From positions 1 through 64,000 of the forward strand of contig UQPQ01000002.1 of assembly GCA_900542985.1 (NCBI GenBank): a stretch of DNA of 64,000 bases, in the 5' to 3' direction. This DNA is from an uncultured Bacteroides sp. GTDB taxonomy: Bacteria; Bacteroidota; Bacteroidia; Bacteroidales; Bacteroidaceae. Below the pieces are notes generated by a model. That model saw only the letters and a list, made by a program, of their open reading frames with translations. It was not told where the DNA came from and did no database searches. Position 1 is the first letter of the stretch. Each line of letters opens with the position of its first letter. Position numbers and translations under genes: made by a program. Positions 27,309-36,554 of this stretch are shown piece after piece.

Positions 27309-27950
27309 TTACAAACAAGGGACCGAAACAAATTCAGTGTCTGGATATTCCTTCGCCAATAATGTACGAATATAGTCTTCAGTATCACGGCGAATCAGTT
27401 CATCATCCGATACCGGATACAGATTATACATCAGTGTATGCAAGCGAATACCTCTTTTACGGATTGCCTCCAGACTCAACAGAGTATGATTAATACTACC
27501 CAGACGGCCAGATGTAACAAATATCAACGGATAATTTTTTTGAGCAATATAATCGATAGTCAGCAAATCACGCGTCAATGGTACCATCAATCCTCCTGCA
27601 CCCTCCAATAAAACTGCATCATACTTTTCACTTAATGCCTCAGTAGCACGTTCTATTTTATTAAAATCAATTGCACGCTTGTCTATTTCTGCTGCCAGAT
27701 GAGGAGAACAGGGATATGTAAAAATCTCAGGCATGGTCAGCCCCTCCTTATCTTCCGGAAGCAGACCTGTCCCCATCAACTTACGGTGTAACTCTATATC
27801 TTCCGACAGTTCAGCATTTCCAGTCTGAATAAACTTCTGTGTAATGGTACGTATTCCGTTCTTGTTCCATTCACGAGCCAGATAACCGGTAGCATAACTT
27901 TTTCCGATATTTGTATCAATACCACTGACAAAATACACATTCTCTTTCAT
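27309..27950 (-). CDS. bioD: Dethiobiotin synthase
   Basis: 213 aa. BioD closes the ureido ring of dethiobiotin from DAPA, CO2 and ATP, the penultimate step of biotin synthesis. The P-loop-like motif GIDTNIGKSYATG is at residues 10-22 and the second nucleotide/substrate segment LLEGAGGLMVPLT at about 114-126. It is the last gene of the bio operon and begins 5 bases after bioC. Length and motifs are normal. Confidence 0.95.
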   Translation of the reverse strand: MKENVYFVSGIDTNIGKSYATGYLAREWNKNGIRTITQKFIQTGNAELSEDIELHRKLMGTGLLPEDKEGLTMPEIFTYPCSPHLAAEIDKRAIDFNKIERATEALSEKYDAVLLEGAGGLMVPLTRDLLTIDYIAQKNYPLIFVTSGRLGSINHTLLSLEAIRKRGIRLHTLMYNLYPVSDDELIRRDTEDYIRTLLAKEYPDTEFVSVPCL

Positions 27951-27955
27951 ATCTT

Positions 27956-28711
27956 TTACTTTTTAAGTTGACATATTATATATATAGGATGATAGGTAAG
28001 CGGTACCATACCACCTTCCGATGCATAACGGCTTGAATAATGCATGCAAAACGTATCCAGTTTACCCCGTGTCCATACCCCAGAGCGGATACCGGTAACA
28101 CCTGTTTCTTTAAGATGCTTCAGTACAGCCATCGGCGATTCGAAAGAAAGCCGAAATACTTCTTCATGACTATACACCAAATGATAATGAGGTTCCAGCT
28201 CACGCTTCAGTTCTTCCAACGAAAGATAGTTCAGCGATACCGAAGACACTGAAGCTATTTCCTGCATATTCATCTTTCCAAAAGTACTGAAAGCCAAAAA
28301 TCCTCCAGGTTTTAGAAAGCGGGCACATCTGGAAAGAAAAGCAACAGGATGCTCAAACCATTGTATCGCCGAACAAGATACAATCATGTCCAGGTTCAAG
28401 GGAAAACAAAGTTTCTCGGCATCTCCCATCAGAAAGTCAACTTTTCCTTCCGGCAAATCGGAAAAACAGGTCTGTACCTCCGGACAAATATCATTCAGAA
28501 ACAACTGTTCAGGTGAATATTGCTGTAAATACATACGGGTAAACATACCTGTACCACACCCTACTTCAAGAATCTTATGCTGATCCGCCTCCGGCACATA
28601 AACACTTATACGGTCTACCATGCGCTCGGCAATAGTACGCTGTACTGAAGCAGTCTGCAAATAACTTCCAGTAGCACGTGCAAAACGTTTTCTGATTAAA
28701 GTCTTATCCAT
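27956..28711 (-). CDS. bioC: Malonyl-ACP O-methyltransferase
   Basis: 251 aa from the ATG at 28711 (MDKTLIRKRFARATGSY), which fits BioC N-termini better than an in-frame Met 13 codons upstream. BioC methylates malonyl-ACP so that fatty-acid synthesis can build the pimeloyl chain. The SAM-binding motif ILEVGCGTGMFTR is near residues 47-59, followed by acidic and GDAEKLCFP segments. It overlaps the end of bioG by 16 bases, indicating translational coupling. Confidence 0.94.
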   Translation of the reverse strand: MDKTLIRKRFARATGSYLQTASVQRTIAERMVDRISVYVPEADQHKILEVGCGTGMFTRMYLQQYSPEQLFLNDICPEVQTCFSDLPEGKVDFLMGDAEKLCFPLNLDMIVSCSAIQWFEHPVAFLSRCARFLKPGGFLAFSTFGKMNMQEIASVSSVSLNYLSLEELKRELEPHYHLVYSHEEVFRLSFESPMAVLKHLKETGVTGIRSGVWTRGKLDTFCMHYSSRYASEGGMVPLTYHPIYIICQLKK

Positions 28712-29364
28712 CCTTCTTCCTTTCCCGACAACAGATTGTCGAACAAGCACTCATCGTAATGAGCGATATTCAATCTTTCTATTTCTACTCCCTCCCAGGC
28801 TTTTTGCTGATTGTTTACGGGAAAAATCAAATCCTGCAAACCAACAATGGCTTTATCCCAATGAAAGGTCGGAGTATTTTTTACCTGTACTTCCTGTTTT
28901 AATGCAGCAAGTTCTTCTCTCAGTTCTTCCAACGGACGATACGGCTCATGTGCAAGAAAAGCTTTGACTCCTTCCTGAGTACCACACATGCGGCGGCGAA
29001 AGCGTACTAAAGTCTTTTCCGAGAAACCTTGTAACGTACCTTCGAATATGGCATGCGGAATGCCTCTTTCGTCATCTATCGGATAAACGGTACCATTCAC
29101 AGCCAGACTTCTTATTACCGGCCAAGAAGCATTGGACAATACATATCCGGCAACCCAGACTCCCATCGACCATGCCATCACATAAATCTCCTGATACCCC
29201 TCAAGGTATGCTTCATCAAAATCTAAAGTACGATAATCGAAGCACAACAAATAATCATAACCTTGTGATACAGGACGATGGAACAAATGTTCGTCTGCTC
29301 CCCATCCCGCAAAAAACAAAAGCAAGCGAGGATTTCCTTCCCGTTTTAAAAAGAGCTGTTTCAT
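28696..29364 (-). CDS. bioG: Pimeloyl-ACP methyl ester esterase, BioG type
   Basis: 222 aa. It ends the BioC-started pimeloyl cycle by removing the methyl ester; BioG (DUF452) is the form used here in place of BioH. Visible features are LLLFFAGWGADEHLF near the N-terminus and the nucleophile elbow MAWSMGVWVAGY (Ser near residue 66), with a likely catalytic His near the C-terminus (LNIAHYDECLF). The start overlaps the bioF stop as ATGA. Confidence 0.9.
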   Translation of the reverse strand: MKQLFLKREGNPRLLLFFAGWGADEHLFHRPVSQGYDYLLCFDYRTLDFDEAYLEGYQEIYVMAWSMGVWVAGYVLSNASWPVIRSLAVNGTVYPIDDERGIPHAIFEGTLQGFSEKTLVRFRRRMCGTQEGVKAFLAHEPYRPLEELREELAALKQEVQVKNTPTFHWDKAIVGLQDLIFPVNNQQKAWEGVEIERLNIAHYDECLFDNLLSGKEEGWIRL

Positions 29365-30536
29365 ACAGTACGAGGTATTATGTTCTGAACAAGCGAATTA
29401 ATATCTTCTTCTGTCATAGCGGCTGTAAGTGAAAAACGCAAACGCGAAGTACCTTCCGGAACAGTAGGTGGACGAACAGGCAATACATAGAAACCTTTTC
29501 GCTGCAACTCCGTTGCATACCATACAGCCCGCTCACTACTGCCTACTGTCAGCGGTACAATATGACTGCCAGAAGCACATTCATATCCATTGCTCTGTAC
29601 CGCTTCGCGGAGACGGGATGAAATCATATCCAAATGTTTTCTTCGCTCTGTCCATTTTCCCAAACGAGAAAAAATAAAACGAGTCCATGCCATATTGAGT
29701 GGAGGAAGAGCTGTTGTAAAAATCAAGGTTCTCATCTTATTTACCAAATAATCCCGTATTACTTTCCTGCAAGCCACATAAGCTCCGGCAGAAGCCAATG
29801 CCTTTCCAAAAGTTCCACAAAGAAAATCAATGTCGTGTAAACATCCTTGTTCCTCTGCTACTCCCAAGCCATGTTGTCCACGTACTCCGATACCATGTGC
29901 TTCGTCGACATACAACATCAGATTGGAATATGTCTTCTTGAGCGAAACCAGACGAGCAAGCGGAACCACATCTCCGTCCATACTGAACACACTTTCCGTT
30001 ACCAGAATAATGCGGGAGTATTCAGTATGATGCTTCTCCAAGAGCTGTTCTACCTGTGTATAGTCCTGATGCCGGTAACGGATGCATCGGGCAGCCGACA
30101 GACGAATACCGTCTATCAGACTGGCATGTACCAGTTTATCGGCCAATATCAACGTGTTGCCATCGGCAACAGCCGGCAATATTCCCATGTTCATGTGATA
30201 GCCGCTACCAAAGACCAATGCACTTTCGGCTCCAAATGTATCGGCAAGCAACTGTTCCAGTTCCGTATAAACAGGGAAATTACCTGTCAACAAACGAGAG
30301 GAGGAAGAAGAAAATAAAAAATCCTCTTCCTTTATCTCACTCATAAACTCTTGTTTCAAAGATACATCGGAGGCCAACCCTAAATAGTCGTTTGAAGAAA
30401 GATTCAACATTCTTGCTCCTTCTTTCTCTATCCATTTTCCGTTTTGCCTTACCTCCGGCAATACCCGCAAATTATTTATTCCAGCCAGTCTGTCCAGTTC
30501 TGTCAGAAAGGCCTCATCCATCTGTTTCATACTCAT
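29361..30536 (-). CDS. bioF: 8-amino-7-oxononanoate synthase
   Basis: 391 aa from the ATG at 30536, which overlaps the bioA stop as ATGA; a longer in-frame ORF upstream lies inside bioA and is rejected. BioF is a PLP enzyme that condenses pimeloyl-ACP with alanine. PLP-site features are [35 protein letters not shown] and the Schiff-base lysine in [13 protein letters not shown]. All are intact. Confidence 0.95.
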   Translation of the reverse strand: MSMKQMDEAFLTELDRLAGINNLRVLPEVRQNGKWIEKEGARMLNLSSNDYLGLASDVSLKQEFMSEIKEEDFLFSSSSSRLLTGNFPVYTELEQLLADTFGAESALVFGSGYHMNMGILPAVADGNTLILADKLVHASLIDGIRLSAARCIRYRHQDYTQVEQLLEKHHTEYSRIILVTESVFSMDGDVVPLARLVSLKKTYSNLMLYVDEAHGIGVRGQHGLGVAEEQGCLHDIDFLCGTFGKALASAGAYVACRKVIRDYLVNKMRTLIFTTALPPLNMAWTRFIFSRLGKWTERRKHLDMISSRLREAVQSNGYECASGSHIVPLTVGSSERAVWYATELQRKGFYVLPVRPPTVPEGTSRLRFSLTAAMTEEDINSLVQNIIPRTV

Positions 30537-31819
30537 AATGTTTGTTTTACAACCTTTATCAATCCCGAAGTCAGTTTGCTCAGTTCTTGCGGAGTAATGA
30601 TAAAAGGCGGCATGATGTAAACCAATTTGCCAAACGGCCGTACCCAAATACCTTCTTCTATAAACAAGCGCTGCATCTGTGCCATGTCTACCGGTTTCTT
30701 CATTTCAATGACTCCAATACCCCCCAAGACACGTACATCTTCTACCTGAGGCAATAAAGAAGCCGGAGCCAGTTCCTCGCGTAACTGTTTTTCGATACAA
30801 GCCACTTTTTCTTTCCAGCCGGACGACAAAAGAAGTTGTACCGAAGCCTTAGCCACAGCACAAGCCAGCGGATTTCCCATAAACGTAGGACCGTGCATAA
30901 AGACATTGGGATGATGAGAAGAAATACAATCAGCTACACGGTCAGTAGTCAGAACAGCAGAAAAAGTCATATACCCTCCGGTCAATGCCTTTCCAATGCA
31001 CATGATATCCGGTTCTACTCCTGCATGTTCCCAGGCAAACAATTTACCGGTACGTCCAAAGCCGGTAGCTATTTCATCAAAAATCAGTAGCAAGCCATAC
31101 TCACGACACAATTTGGCAGCCTCACGCAAATAGTTGGGATGATAGAACCACATTCCTCCGGCCCCCTGCACAATAGGCTCCAAAATGAGTCCTGCCAGTT
31201 CCTGATGATGCTGTTCAATAGCCTCACGCAACGGAAGAATATCTGCTTCATCCCACTCTCCCTCAAAACGACTTTTAGGTGAAGGCGCAAAAAAGCGTAC
31301 GGGTAAAGCCGAACCAAACAGACTGTGCATACCTGTTACCGGATCGCACACCGACATGGCATTCCAAGTATCACCATGATATCCCGAACGGATGGTTATA
31401 AAATTACTCTTCTCCGGTTTACCGGCTGCAAACTGATACTGCACAGCCATCTTCAAAGCTACTTCTACGGCCACGGAACCACTGTCTGCATAAAATATTT
31501 TCTGCATAGAAGGAGGTACCACTTCCAGCAACAGTTTTCCCAACTCGATAGCAGGGGTATGAGTCAGTCCTCCAAACATCACGTGCGACATCCGGCCCAA
31601 CTGTTCCTCTATAGCTTTATTCAGTACCGGATGATTATATCCATGTACAGCACACCACCACGACGACATACCATCAATAAGCCGTGTACCGTCTGATAAT
31701 GTCAGTATGCATCCGTCTGCTCTTTCCACTTTATAGGTAGGCAACGGATTCAATGTCGATGTATAAGGATGCCACAAATGTTCTCTGTCGAAGCTATCCA
31801 CAAGCTGTTCATAATTCAT
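30533..31819 (-). CDS. bioA: Adenosylmethionine-8-amino-7-oxononanoate aminotransferase
   Basis: 428 aa, a class-III PLP aminotransferase that makes DAPA from KAPA using SAM as amino donor. Features are HLWHPYTS at residues 14-21, [47 protein letters not shown], and the PLP lysine in [12 protein letters not shown]. The start overlaps the bioB end by 11 bases and the stop overlaps bioF by 4. Confidence 0.96.
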   Translation of the reverse strand: MNYEQLVDSFDREHLWHPYTSTLNPLPTYKVERADGCILTLSDGTRLIDGMSSWWCAVHGYNHPVLNKAIEEQLGRMSHVMFGGLTHTPAIELGKLLLEVVPPSMQKIFYADSGSVAVEVALKMAVQYQFAAGKPEKSNFITIRSGYHGDTWNAMSVCDPVTGMHSLFGSALPVRFFAPSPKSRFEGEWDEADILPLREAIEQHHQELAGLILEPIVQGAGGMWFYHPNYLREAAKLCREYGLLLIFDEIATGFGRTGKLFAWEHAGVEPDIMCIGKALTGGYMTFSAVLTTDRVADCISSHHPNVFMHGPTFMGNPLACAVAKASVQLLLSSGWKEKVACIEKQLREELAPASLLPQVEDVRVLGGIGVIEMKKPVDMAQMQRLFIEEGIWVRPFGKLVYIMPPFIITPQELSKLTSGLIKVVKQTL

Positions 31820-32765
31820 ACCCTACCTCCTTGATTCGTTTTATATCTTCTTTTACTTTCGAGCCTAATGTAGTAAGCAAGTCTCCTACTATGGCCGAAT
31901 TCACTCCCACATACAGTGCCTTACGGACAGCCTCCTCACTCAGAAGCGAGCGTCCTCCGGCAAAACGCAGATAAGCCGTCGGGTTCACAAAGCGGAACAT
32001 AGCTATAGTCCGAAGAACCTCTTCATCAGACAAGCGGGGAGTCTTCTCCAATGGAGTTCCAGGAATAGGCTGCAACAAGTTCAATGGAATAGACTGTACA
32101 TCCAGTTCCTTTAAAGTGAAAGCCAGTTCTACCCGCTGTTCCATACTCTCTCCCATACCTATAATACCACCACTACATACATCCATACCGGCACGGCGTG
32201 CTGCACGCAACGTCTCTATTTTCTGCTCCTGTGTATGAGTTGTACAAAGATTCGGGAAATAGGAAGGAGCTGTTTCCAGATTACAATGATAACGCTCTAC
32301 CCCTGCCTGACGCAAACGCAGCAACTGCTCCTCTGTAGCCAGACCAAGTGAAGCACAAAGACAGATGGAAGTATGAGTGTGCAAGTAAGCAAAGCGTTCA
32401 CACAAAATATCCAGCTCCTTGGAGGTAGGTCTTTTTCCACTTGTAACCAAAGAGAAGCGATGTACCCCCAGTTCCTCATTTGCCTGAGCATGACGTAAAC
32501 ATTCTTCTGCAGAAGCTAATCCATATTCTTCCACCCCTGTAGCATAATGGGCCGACTGTGCACACCATTTACAGTTTTCCGGACAACGTCCCGATTTAGC
32601 ATTAATAATGGAGCACATATCAAACTTATGTGAAGCAAACTGTCCTGTCAAACGATGCGCAGCTTCACAAAGCGCTTCAAAAGGAGCTTCTTCCGCCAAC
32701 CACAATGCTTCCTTCCGTGTCAACGAAACTCCTTCACCAACTTTTTTTTCCAGTTCTTCTACCAT
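31809..32765 (-). CDS. bioB: Biotin synthase
   Basis: 318 aa from the ATG at 32765 (MVEELEKKV). BioB is a radical SAM enzyme that inserts sulfur into dethiobiotin. The 4Fe-4S motif [11 protein letters not shown] is near residues 62-72, with KSGRCPENC ahead of it; [12 protein letters not shown] and the Arg-containing RFAGGRSLL segment near the C-terminus are typical. It is the first enzyme gene of the operon and is preceded immediately by a terminator-like hairpin and a leader ORF, which suggests expression is controlled by attenuation or by translation of the leader. Confidence 0.95.
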   Translation of the reverse strand: MVEELEKKVGEGVSLTRKEALWLAEEAPFEALCEAAHRLTGQFASHKFDMCSIINAKSGRCPENCKWCAQSAHYATGVEEYGLASAEECLRHAQANEELGVHRFSLVTSGKRPTSKELDILCERFAYLHTHTSICLCASLGLATEEQLLRLRQAGVERYHCNLETAPSYFPNLCTTHTQEQKIETLRAARRAGMDVCSGGIIGMGESMEQRVELAFTLKELDVQSIPLNLLQPIPGTPLEKTPRLSDEEVLRTIAMFRFVNPTAYLRFAGGRSLLSEEAVRKALYVGVNSAIVGDLLTTLGSKVKEDIKRIKEVGYEL

Positions 32766-33202
32766 AATAATATGTATAAAAAGAACGGAGTGACGAAGCA
32801 ACCAGCTTTAATATCTGCACAGATACCACACAGTTGCTTCGTCACTCCGTTTACATGAATGACAAATATCCGAAATGTCCAACCGGCATATACGCTACCC
32901 CGTACACAACCTCCGCCTGCAAACAACAGAGAAAGAAAATCACTTCCGTTTTCCCTTTGTGGGAAACCGGCATCTGCCTCCCAGTCGTCTTTATCTTCTG
33001 CCGCCAAATGCTGCACTCCCCTACAGTTATCCCTCAAAGAGAAAACCACTTTTGACTTATCCAAAGCAGAATCAGCAATACCTTTACCTACACTACCTAT
33101 AGTAACATGGCAATGCAGACTTCCGAACACAGCATAACTCTTCCGACTCCAAAAACGGAAACGGACACTCTTTCGGTCGTGATGTAAAGTGCTTGTATGC
33201 AT
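32759..33202 (-). CDS. Possible leader ORF of the biotin operon
   Basis: 147 aa, starting about 15 bases after the predicted transcript start and overlapping the bioB start by 7 bases. I do not recognise an enzyme. The N-terminal part contains [20 protein letters not shown] and then TIG; I have the impression that similar WSRK-YAVF-SLH peptides recur in Bacteroidales near vitamin genes, but I could not check this. The last ~30 codons run through the terminator-like hairpin at 32784-32851, so the C-terminal part is unlikely to be a folded domain. It may be a regulatory leader peptide or a chance open frame over a structured RNA. Confidence 0.4.
   Translation of the reverse strand: MHTSTLHHDRKSVRFRFWSRKSYAVFGSLHCHVTIGSVGKGIADSALDKSKVVFSLRDNCRGVQHLAAEDKDDWEADAGFPQRENGSDFLSLLFAGGGCVRGSVYAGWTFRIFVIHVNGVTKQLCGICADIKAGCFVTPFFLYILLW
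32774..32851 (-). promoter_or_regulatory. Terminator-like hairpin in the bioB leader (candidate attenuator)
   Basis: In the mRNA sense a perfect 19-bp stem (arms 32833-32851 and 32784-32802; AACGGAGTGACGAAGCAAC and its complement) with a 30-base loop is followed at once by CTTTTTATAC, ending about 8 bases before the bioB ATG. A strong intrinsic-terminator shape inside an operon leader suggests transcription attenuation. It would also hold the bioB translation start close to a stable stem. Confidence 0.65.
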
Positions 33203-33224
33203 ATTGAAACAATTCTATCGGCTG

Positions 33225-33256
33225 CAAATATAACAAAAGCCTTTTAACCGCAAAAA
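33225..33256 (-). promoter_or_regulatory. Promoter of the biotin operon
   Basis: On the minus strand TTTTTG (33251-33256), an 18-base spacer, and TATATTTG (33225-33232) fit the Bacteroidetes TTTG / TAnnTTTG promoter. Transcription would start near 33217, about 450 bases before bioB. Confidence 0.6.
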
Positions 33257-33490
33257 TTACACTCAGAAAAAGAAAAATACACTGCAATGACACAAAAAGG
33301 CTGTTCGGCACAAATATTGATACAAATGAAACATTAAAGAAAATAACTCCTTTCAAATCAAAATTAAATTATTTTCTTTGCAGAGAATTTTGAGAGTATA
33401 TGTTTAGGAATATTTATTGTAAAAGCATATCTACCCGACTATTCAAGAAGAAAGAGTAACAAAAACAGCATTAATAGATAAAGTAAAACA

Positions 33491-34834
33491 ATGAAAGTTT
33501 GCAGTATAGAGACAACTAATACTTCCGAAAAAATCCTATCACACATCGAAAAAATTCGCTCAGAAGAACCATTTATCATCATCCTTTCTTCTTTCGATTG
33601 GATAAAACAGAGTTTGGAAAATATTTCTGAACTTTTGATCCAAAACCAGCAGACCGAAGCTTTGCATGCCATAGATACATTGAAAGAAGAGTGTATCAGT
33701 ATGTTTGCGGTTCCAGATACAGATGAGGCGAATACATGTGCTACAAAAACAGACATTACAGCACGGATAGACCATTTCGTACATTTGGCAAAGTCACATT
33801 CAGAAGCATCTTGCCAGCAGGAAACAGATATAAGAACAACAGGAGGATACCTTTCGGCCATTCTTTGTACTGCATATTTGAAGTACAAAGGAATGAACGC
33901 ATCCTTACTCGATACTTCTGAATTTATCCGGTTGAATGAAGAACAGATTCCTGATATAAATTCCGCGAACATACAGACAGAATCGGGTAAGATATATGTT
34001 ATGCCGTCTAATGTATGCCGAAACGAATCTGGTGAGGCGACCTATCTGATTGATATGTGTACCGATTTATATGCGCTTTATGTAGCAATTGCTTTCCAGG
34101 CAAAAGAACTTTTTTTAATTATGCCGACTCAAGGACTTCATTGTTTAGATAACGAAAAAAACGAGCTTTGTCTGACCTACGAAGAAGCCGGACACATGCT
34201 CATTACCGATGACATTCATATTGCGCACTCTACCCTCCTCTCGGCTCGTGAAAAACAAATCAGTATTCGCCTGATAAGCGATAATCAGGCGAACTTCCCT
34301 GCTATCTACATTGATGAAGAAAAGAAAAAGCATGATATAAAAGCCATAACTGTACGAAAGGATATCAACTATTTACGTATGTCACCTTTAGGTACAATTC
34401 CTTCATCGCAGGTATCTACACAAGCATTAGGTATCCTTGTAAACAATTTGGTACCCATTTATCTGCTTACATCTTCCAGTACAAACATATCGGTAGCCAT
34501 AAGAGTTTATGACATTTTCTGGAATAAAATACTGAATGAACTCTCTCGATTTGCTAAAGTCACAGTAGAAAAGAATGTTACTGCCATATCTATATTAGGA
34601 GAGTTCGACTGGAATATCAGTAAAGTAGAAGCTCGCATAATCGATTTATTAAAAGACATTCCTATTTTAATGATTTCATATGGCAGCGACAACCAAAGTA
34701 TATCAATAGTAGTACGAGAAAAAGATACCCAGGAAGTGCTTCGTATTTTATCCAAGTATCTGTCGGGAGTTGAACCAAATCCTCAAAGTCTGACTTTCGC
34801 TCCTTACGAAGATCATTCTACCTGGTTTGTATAA
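33491..34834 (+). CDS. Aspartokinase-like protein with degenerate active site
   Basis: 447 aa. The layout follows a Bacteroides monofunctional aspartate kinase (about 440 aa): an amino-acid-kinase fold (residues 1-285) and two ACT domains (about 295-440). The C-terminal part is well preserved (AISILGEFDWNISKVEARII, LKDIPILMISYGSDNQSISI), as are TGGYLSAILCTAYLKYKG, MPSNVCRNESGE and TYEEAGHML. The catalytic motifs are lost: KFGGTS is replaced by SIETTNT at residues 5-11, the GGSDYTA region reads IDMCTDLYALY, and the TDIDG motif reads IMPTQGLHC. The frame is intact, so it is likely a non-catalytic regulatory or amino-acid-sensing paralogue rather than a fresh pseudogene. It is monocistronic. Confidence 0.8.
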   Translation: MKVCSIETTNTSEKILSHIEKIRSEEPFIIILSSFDWIKQSLENISELLIQNQQTEALHAIDTLKEECISMFAVPDTDEANTCATKTDITARIDHFVHLAKSHSEASCQQETDIRTTGGYLSAILCTAYLKYKGMNASLLDTSEFIRLNEEQIPDINSANIQTESGKIYVMPSNVCRNESGEATYLIDMCTDLYALYVAIAFQAKELFLIMPTQGLHCLDNEKNELCLTYEEAGHMLITDDIHIAHSTLLSAREKQISIRLISDNQANFPAIYIDEEKKKHDIKAITVRKDINYLRMSPLGTIPSSQVSTQALGILVNNLVPIYLLTSSSTNISVAIRVYDIFWNKILNELSRFAKVTVEKNVTAISILGEFDWNISKVEARIIDLLKDIPILMISYGSDNQSISIVVREKDTQEVLRILSKYLSGVEPNPQSLTFAPYEDHSTWFV

Positions 34835-34869
34835 CCCCAAACAAGATTTTCGGATATTATTCACCATTT

Positions 34870-34909
34870 GGTCAAATTTGTGCACAAAATGTTTCAAATT
34901 TGACCGTTT
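34870..34909 (+). terminator. Terminator of the aspartokinase-like gene
   Basis: Stem GGTCAAATTTG / CAAATTTGACC with a 14-base loop, followed by GTTTTCATTTT, 36 bases after the stop codon. Confidence 0.75.
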
Positions 34910-35062
34910 TCATTTTCCCTTAGAATCGGAAACTACATAATCCACACAACCTCAACCGGTAAATTGCAGAAATAGTGTTTTCCCTTTTTGTCTTCTTTCT
35001 ATTTTCATGGGTTCCTTCTAATTAATTCTTCATTTTTAACGCTTCATCTTCTATCTTTTTCT

Positions 35063-35070
35063 TATCTTTG
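35063..35070 (+). promoter_or_regulatory. -7 promoter box for mdh
   Basis: TATCTTTG, an exact TAnnTTTG match, 60 bases before the mdh ATG. The predicted transcript start is near 35077. Confidence 0.5.
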
Positions 35071-35129
35071 TAGCGAAAGAAAATAATGTAGACAAACATC
35101 ATTATCACATAACTTAAATAATAAGAATT

Positions 35130-36131
35130 ATGGAATTTGTAACAAACGAAAAACTTACCATTGTAGGTGCTGCCGGTATGATCGGTTCTAACATGGCTCA
35201 GACTGCTATCATGATGGGCTTGACTAATAACATCTGTTTGTACGACCCGTACGCTCCGGGATTGGAAGGTGTTGCTGAAGAATTGTTCCACTGCGGTTTC
35301 GAAGGTGTAAACATCACTTTCACTTCAGATATCAAAGAAGCGCTGACTGGTGCTAAATATATCGTAAACTCAGGTGGTGCAGCACGTAAAGCTGGTATGA
35401 CTCGTGAAGACCTGTTGAAAGGTAACGCTGCTATCGCTGAAGAATTCGGTAAAAACGTAAAAGCATACTGCCCGGATGTAAAACACATCGTTATCATCTT
35501 CAACCCGGCAGATATCACTGGTTTGATTACTTTGTTGTACTCAGGTTTGAAACCAGGTCAGGTTACAACATTGGCTGCTCTTGACTCTACTCGTCTGCGT
35601 AGCGAATTGGCTAAACATTTCGGTATTTCTATGGACGCTGTTGAAAACTGCCGTACTTACGGTGGTCATGGCGAACAGATGGCTGTATTTGCTTCTACTG
35701 CAAAAGTAAACGGTAAAGCTTTGACAGACATCATCGGTACTGATGCTTTGACTAAAGAACAGTGGGCTGAAATCCAGCAGAAAGTAACTAAAGGTGGTGC
35801 AAACATCATCAACTTGCGTGGCCGTTCTTCATTCCAGAGCCCATCATACGTTTCTATCGAAATGATTGGTGCTGCTATGGGTGGAAAAGCATTCCGTTGG
35901 CCTGCTGGTACTTACGTTTCTAACGCTAAGTACGATCACATCATGATGGCTTGGGAAACTTCTATCGATACTGAAGGTTGCCACTGCGCTGAACTGAACG
36001 GTACTGCAGAAGAACAGGCTGCTTTGGATAAGAGCTACGAACACTTGTGCGCTTTGCGTGACGAAGTTATCGCAATGGGCGTTCTTCCTCCAGTATCAGA
36101 ATGGAACAAACTGAACCCGAACATTAAATAA
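35130..36131 (+). CDS. mdh: Malate dehydrogenase
   Basis: 333 aa. NAD-dependent interconversion of malate and oxaloacetate in the branched, partly reductive TCA route used by Bacteroides to make succinate and propionate. Features are the Rossmann motif IVGAAGMIGSNMAQ at residues 11-24, an Asp in CLYDPY for NAD, the substrate-loop Arg residues in GGAARKAGMTRED, NPAD at about 125-128, and the catalytic His in TYGGHGEQMAVF. Codon use is strongly biased (GGT, GCT, CGT, AAC) compared with neighbours, a sign of high expression. Confidence 0.95.
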   Translation: MEFVTNEKLTIVGAAGMIGSNMAQTAIMMGLTNNICLYDPYAPGLEGVAEELFHCGFEGVNITFTSDIKEALTGAKYIVNSGGAARKAGMTREDLLKGNAAIAEEFGKNVKAYCPDVKHIVIIFNPADITGLITLLYSGLKPGQVTTLAALDSTRLRSELAKHFGISMDAVENCRTYGGHGEQMAVFASTAKVNGKALTDIIGTDALTKEQWAEIQQKVTKGGANIINLRGRSSFQSPSYVSIEMIGAAMGGKAFRWPAGTYVSNAKYDHIMMAWETSIDTEGCHCAELNGTAEEQAALDKSYEHLCALRDEVIAMGVLPPVSEWNKLNPNIK

Positions 36132-36154
36132 TATATAGTTTGAATTCAGTGAAA

Positions 36155-36194
36155 GAGGCTATCTCAAAATAAATTGGGATGGCCTCTTTTTTTT
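36155..36194 (+). terminator. mdh terminator (member of the dispersed hairpin family)
   Basis: Stem GAGGCTATCTCA / TGGGATGGCCTC with G-U pairs, followed by eight T. Nearly the same structure occurs at 12567-12611 with a compensatory base-pair change. Confidence 0.85.
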
Positions 36195-36417
36195 AATTTT
36201 AAATGATTAGGGATTTCTCTATTATAAGAACTTCCCAGTACCATTTATCTACATAAAAAGCACTCATTATCATAAATATAAACTCACGATTCCAACTGCC
36301 GGTTCAAACCGACGACGTCGGCTATACATTCAGCCACGTTGGCTGTACAGCCAACAACGGCAATTCTACATTCAACGACGACGATTAAAAGTTCCGACAT
36401 TCATCATTGCCCCTTTA
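36155..36417. repeat. Dispersed repeat copy B (hairpin plus 21-nt units)
   Basis: Homologous to 12567-12810. The core at 36306-36411 has four degenerate units in the same phase as copy A, beginning ACCGACGACGTCGG, and ends with TCCGACATTCATCATTGCC. With 21-nt (7-codon) units, both strands stay open for about 26 codons, yet I see no convincing start codon. Confidence 0.7.
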
Positions 36418-36554
36418 TTTCTGTCACATCATCTATCGGTTGATAAGACCGGCCTTTTTCCTCCCTCTGTCTTCACTTTTTAACTTTATAAAAATGAACC
36501 ATTTACTCTTTATTTTGTTCCTTCTAGATGTAATAGCTATAAAAAACACATTTT
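36195..36554. other. Intergenic region between mdh and the PAP2 gene
   Basis: Apart from repeat copy B it holds only AT-rich sequence. A possible 42-codon frame from the ATG at 36494 overlaps the PAP2 gene start and has no distinguishing features. No exact TAnnTTTG box was found for the PAP2 gene. Confidence 0.45.

Noticed and set aside
30537..30647. Upstream start for bioF giving 428 aa
   Set aside because: The extension lies inside bioA; the ATGA overlap start at 30536 fits BioF alignment and coupling.
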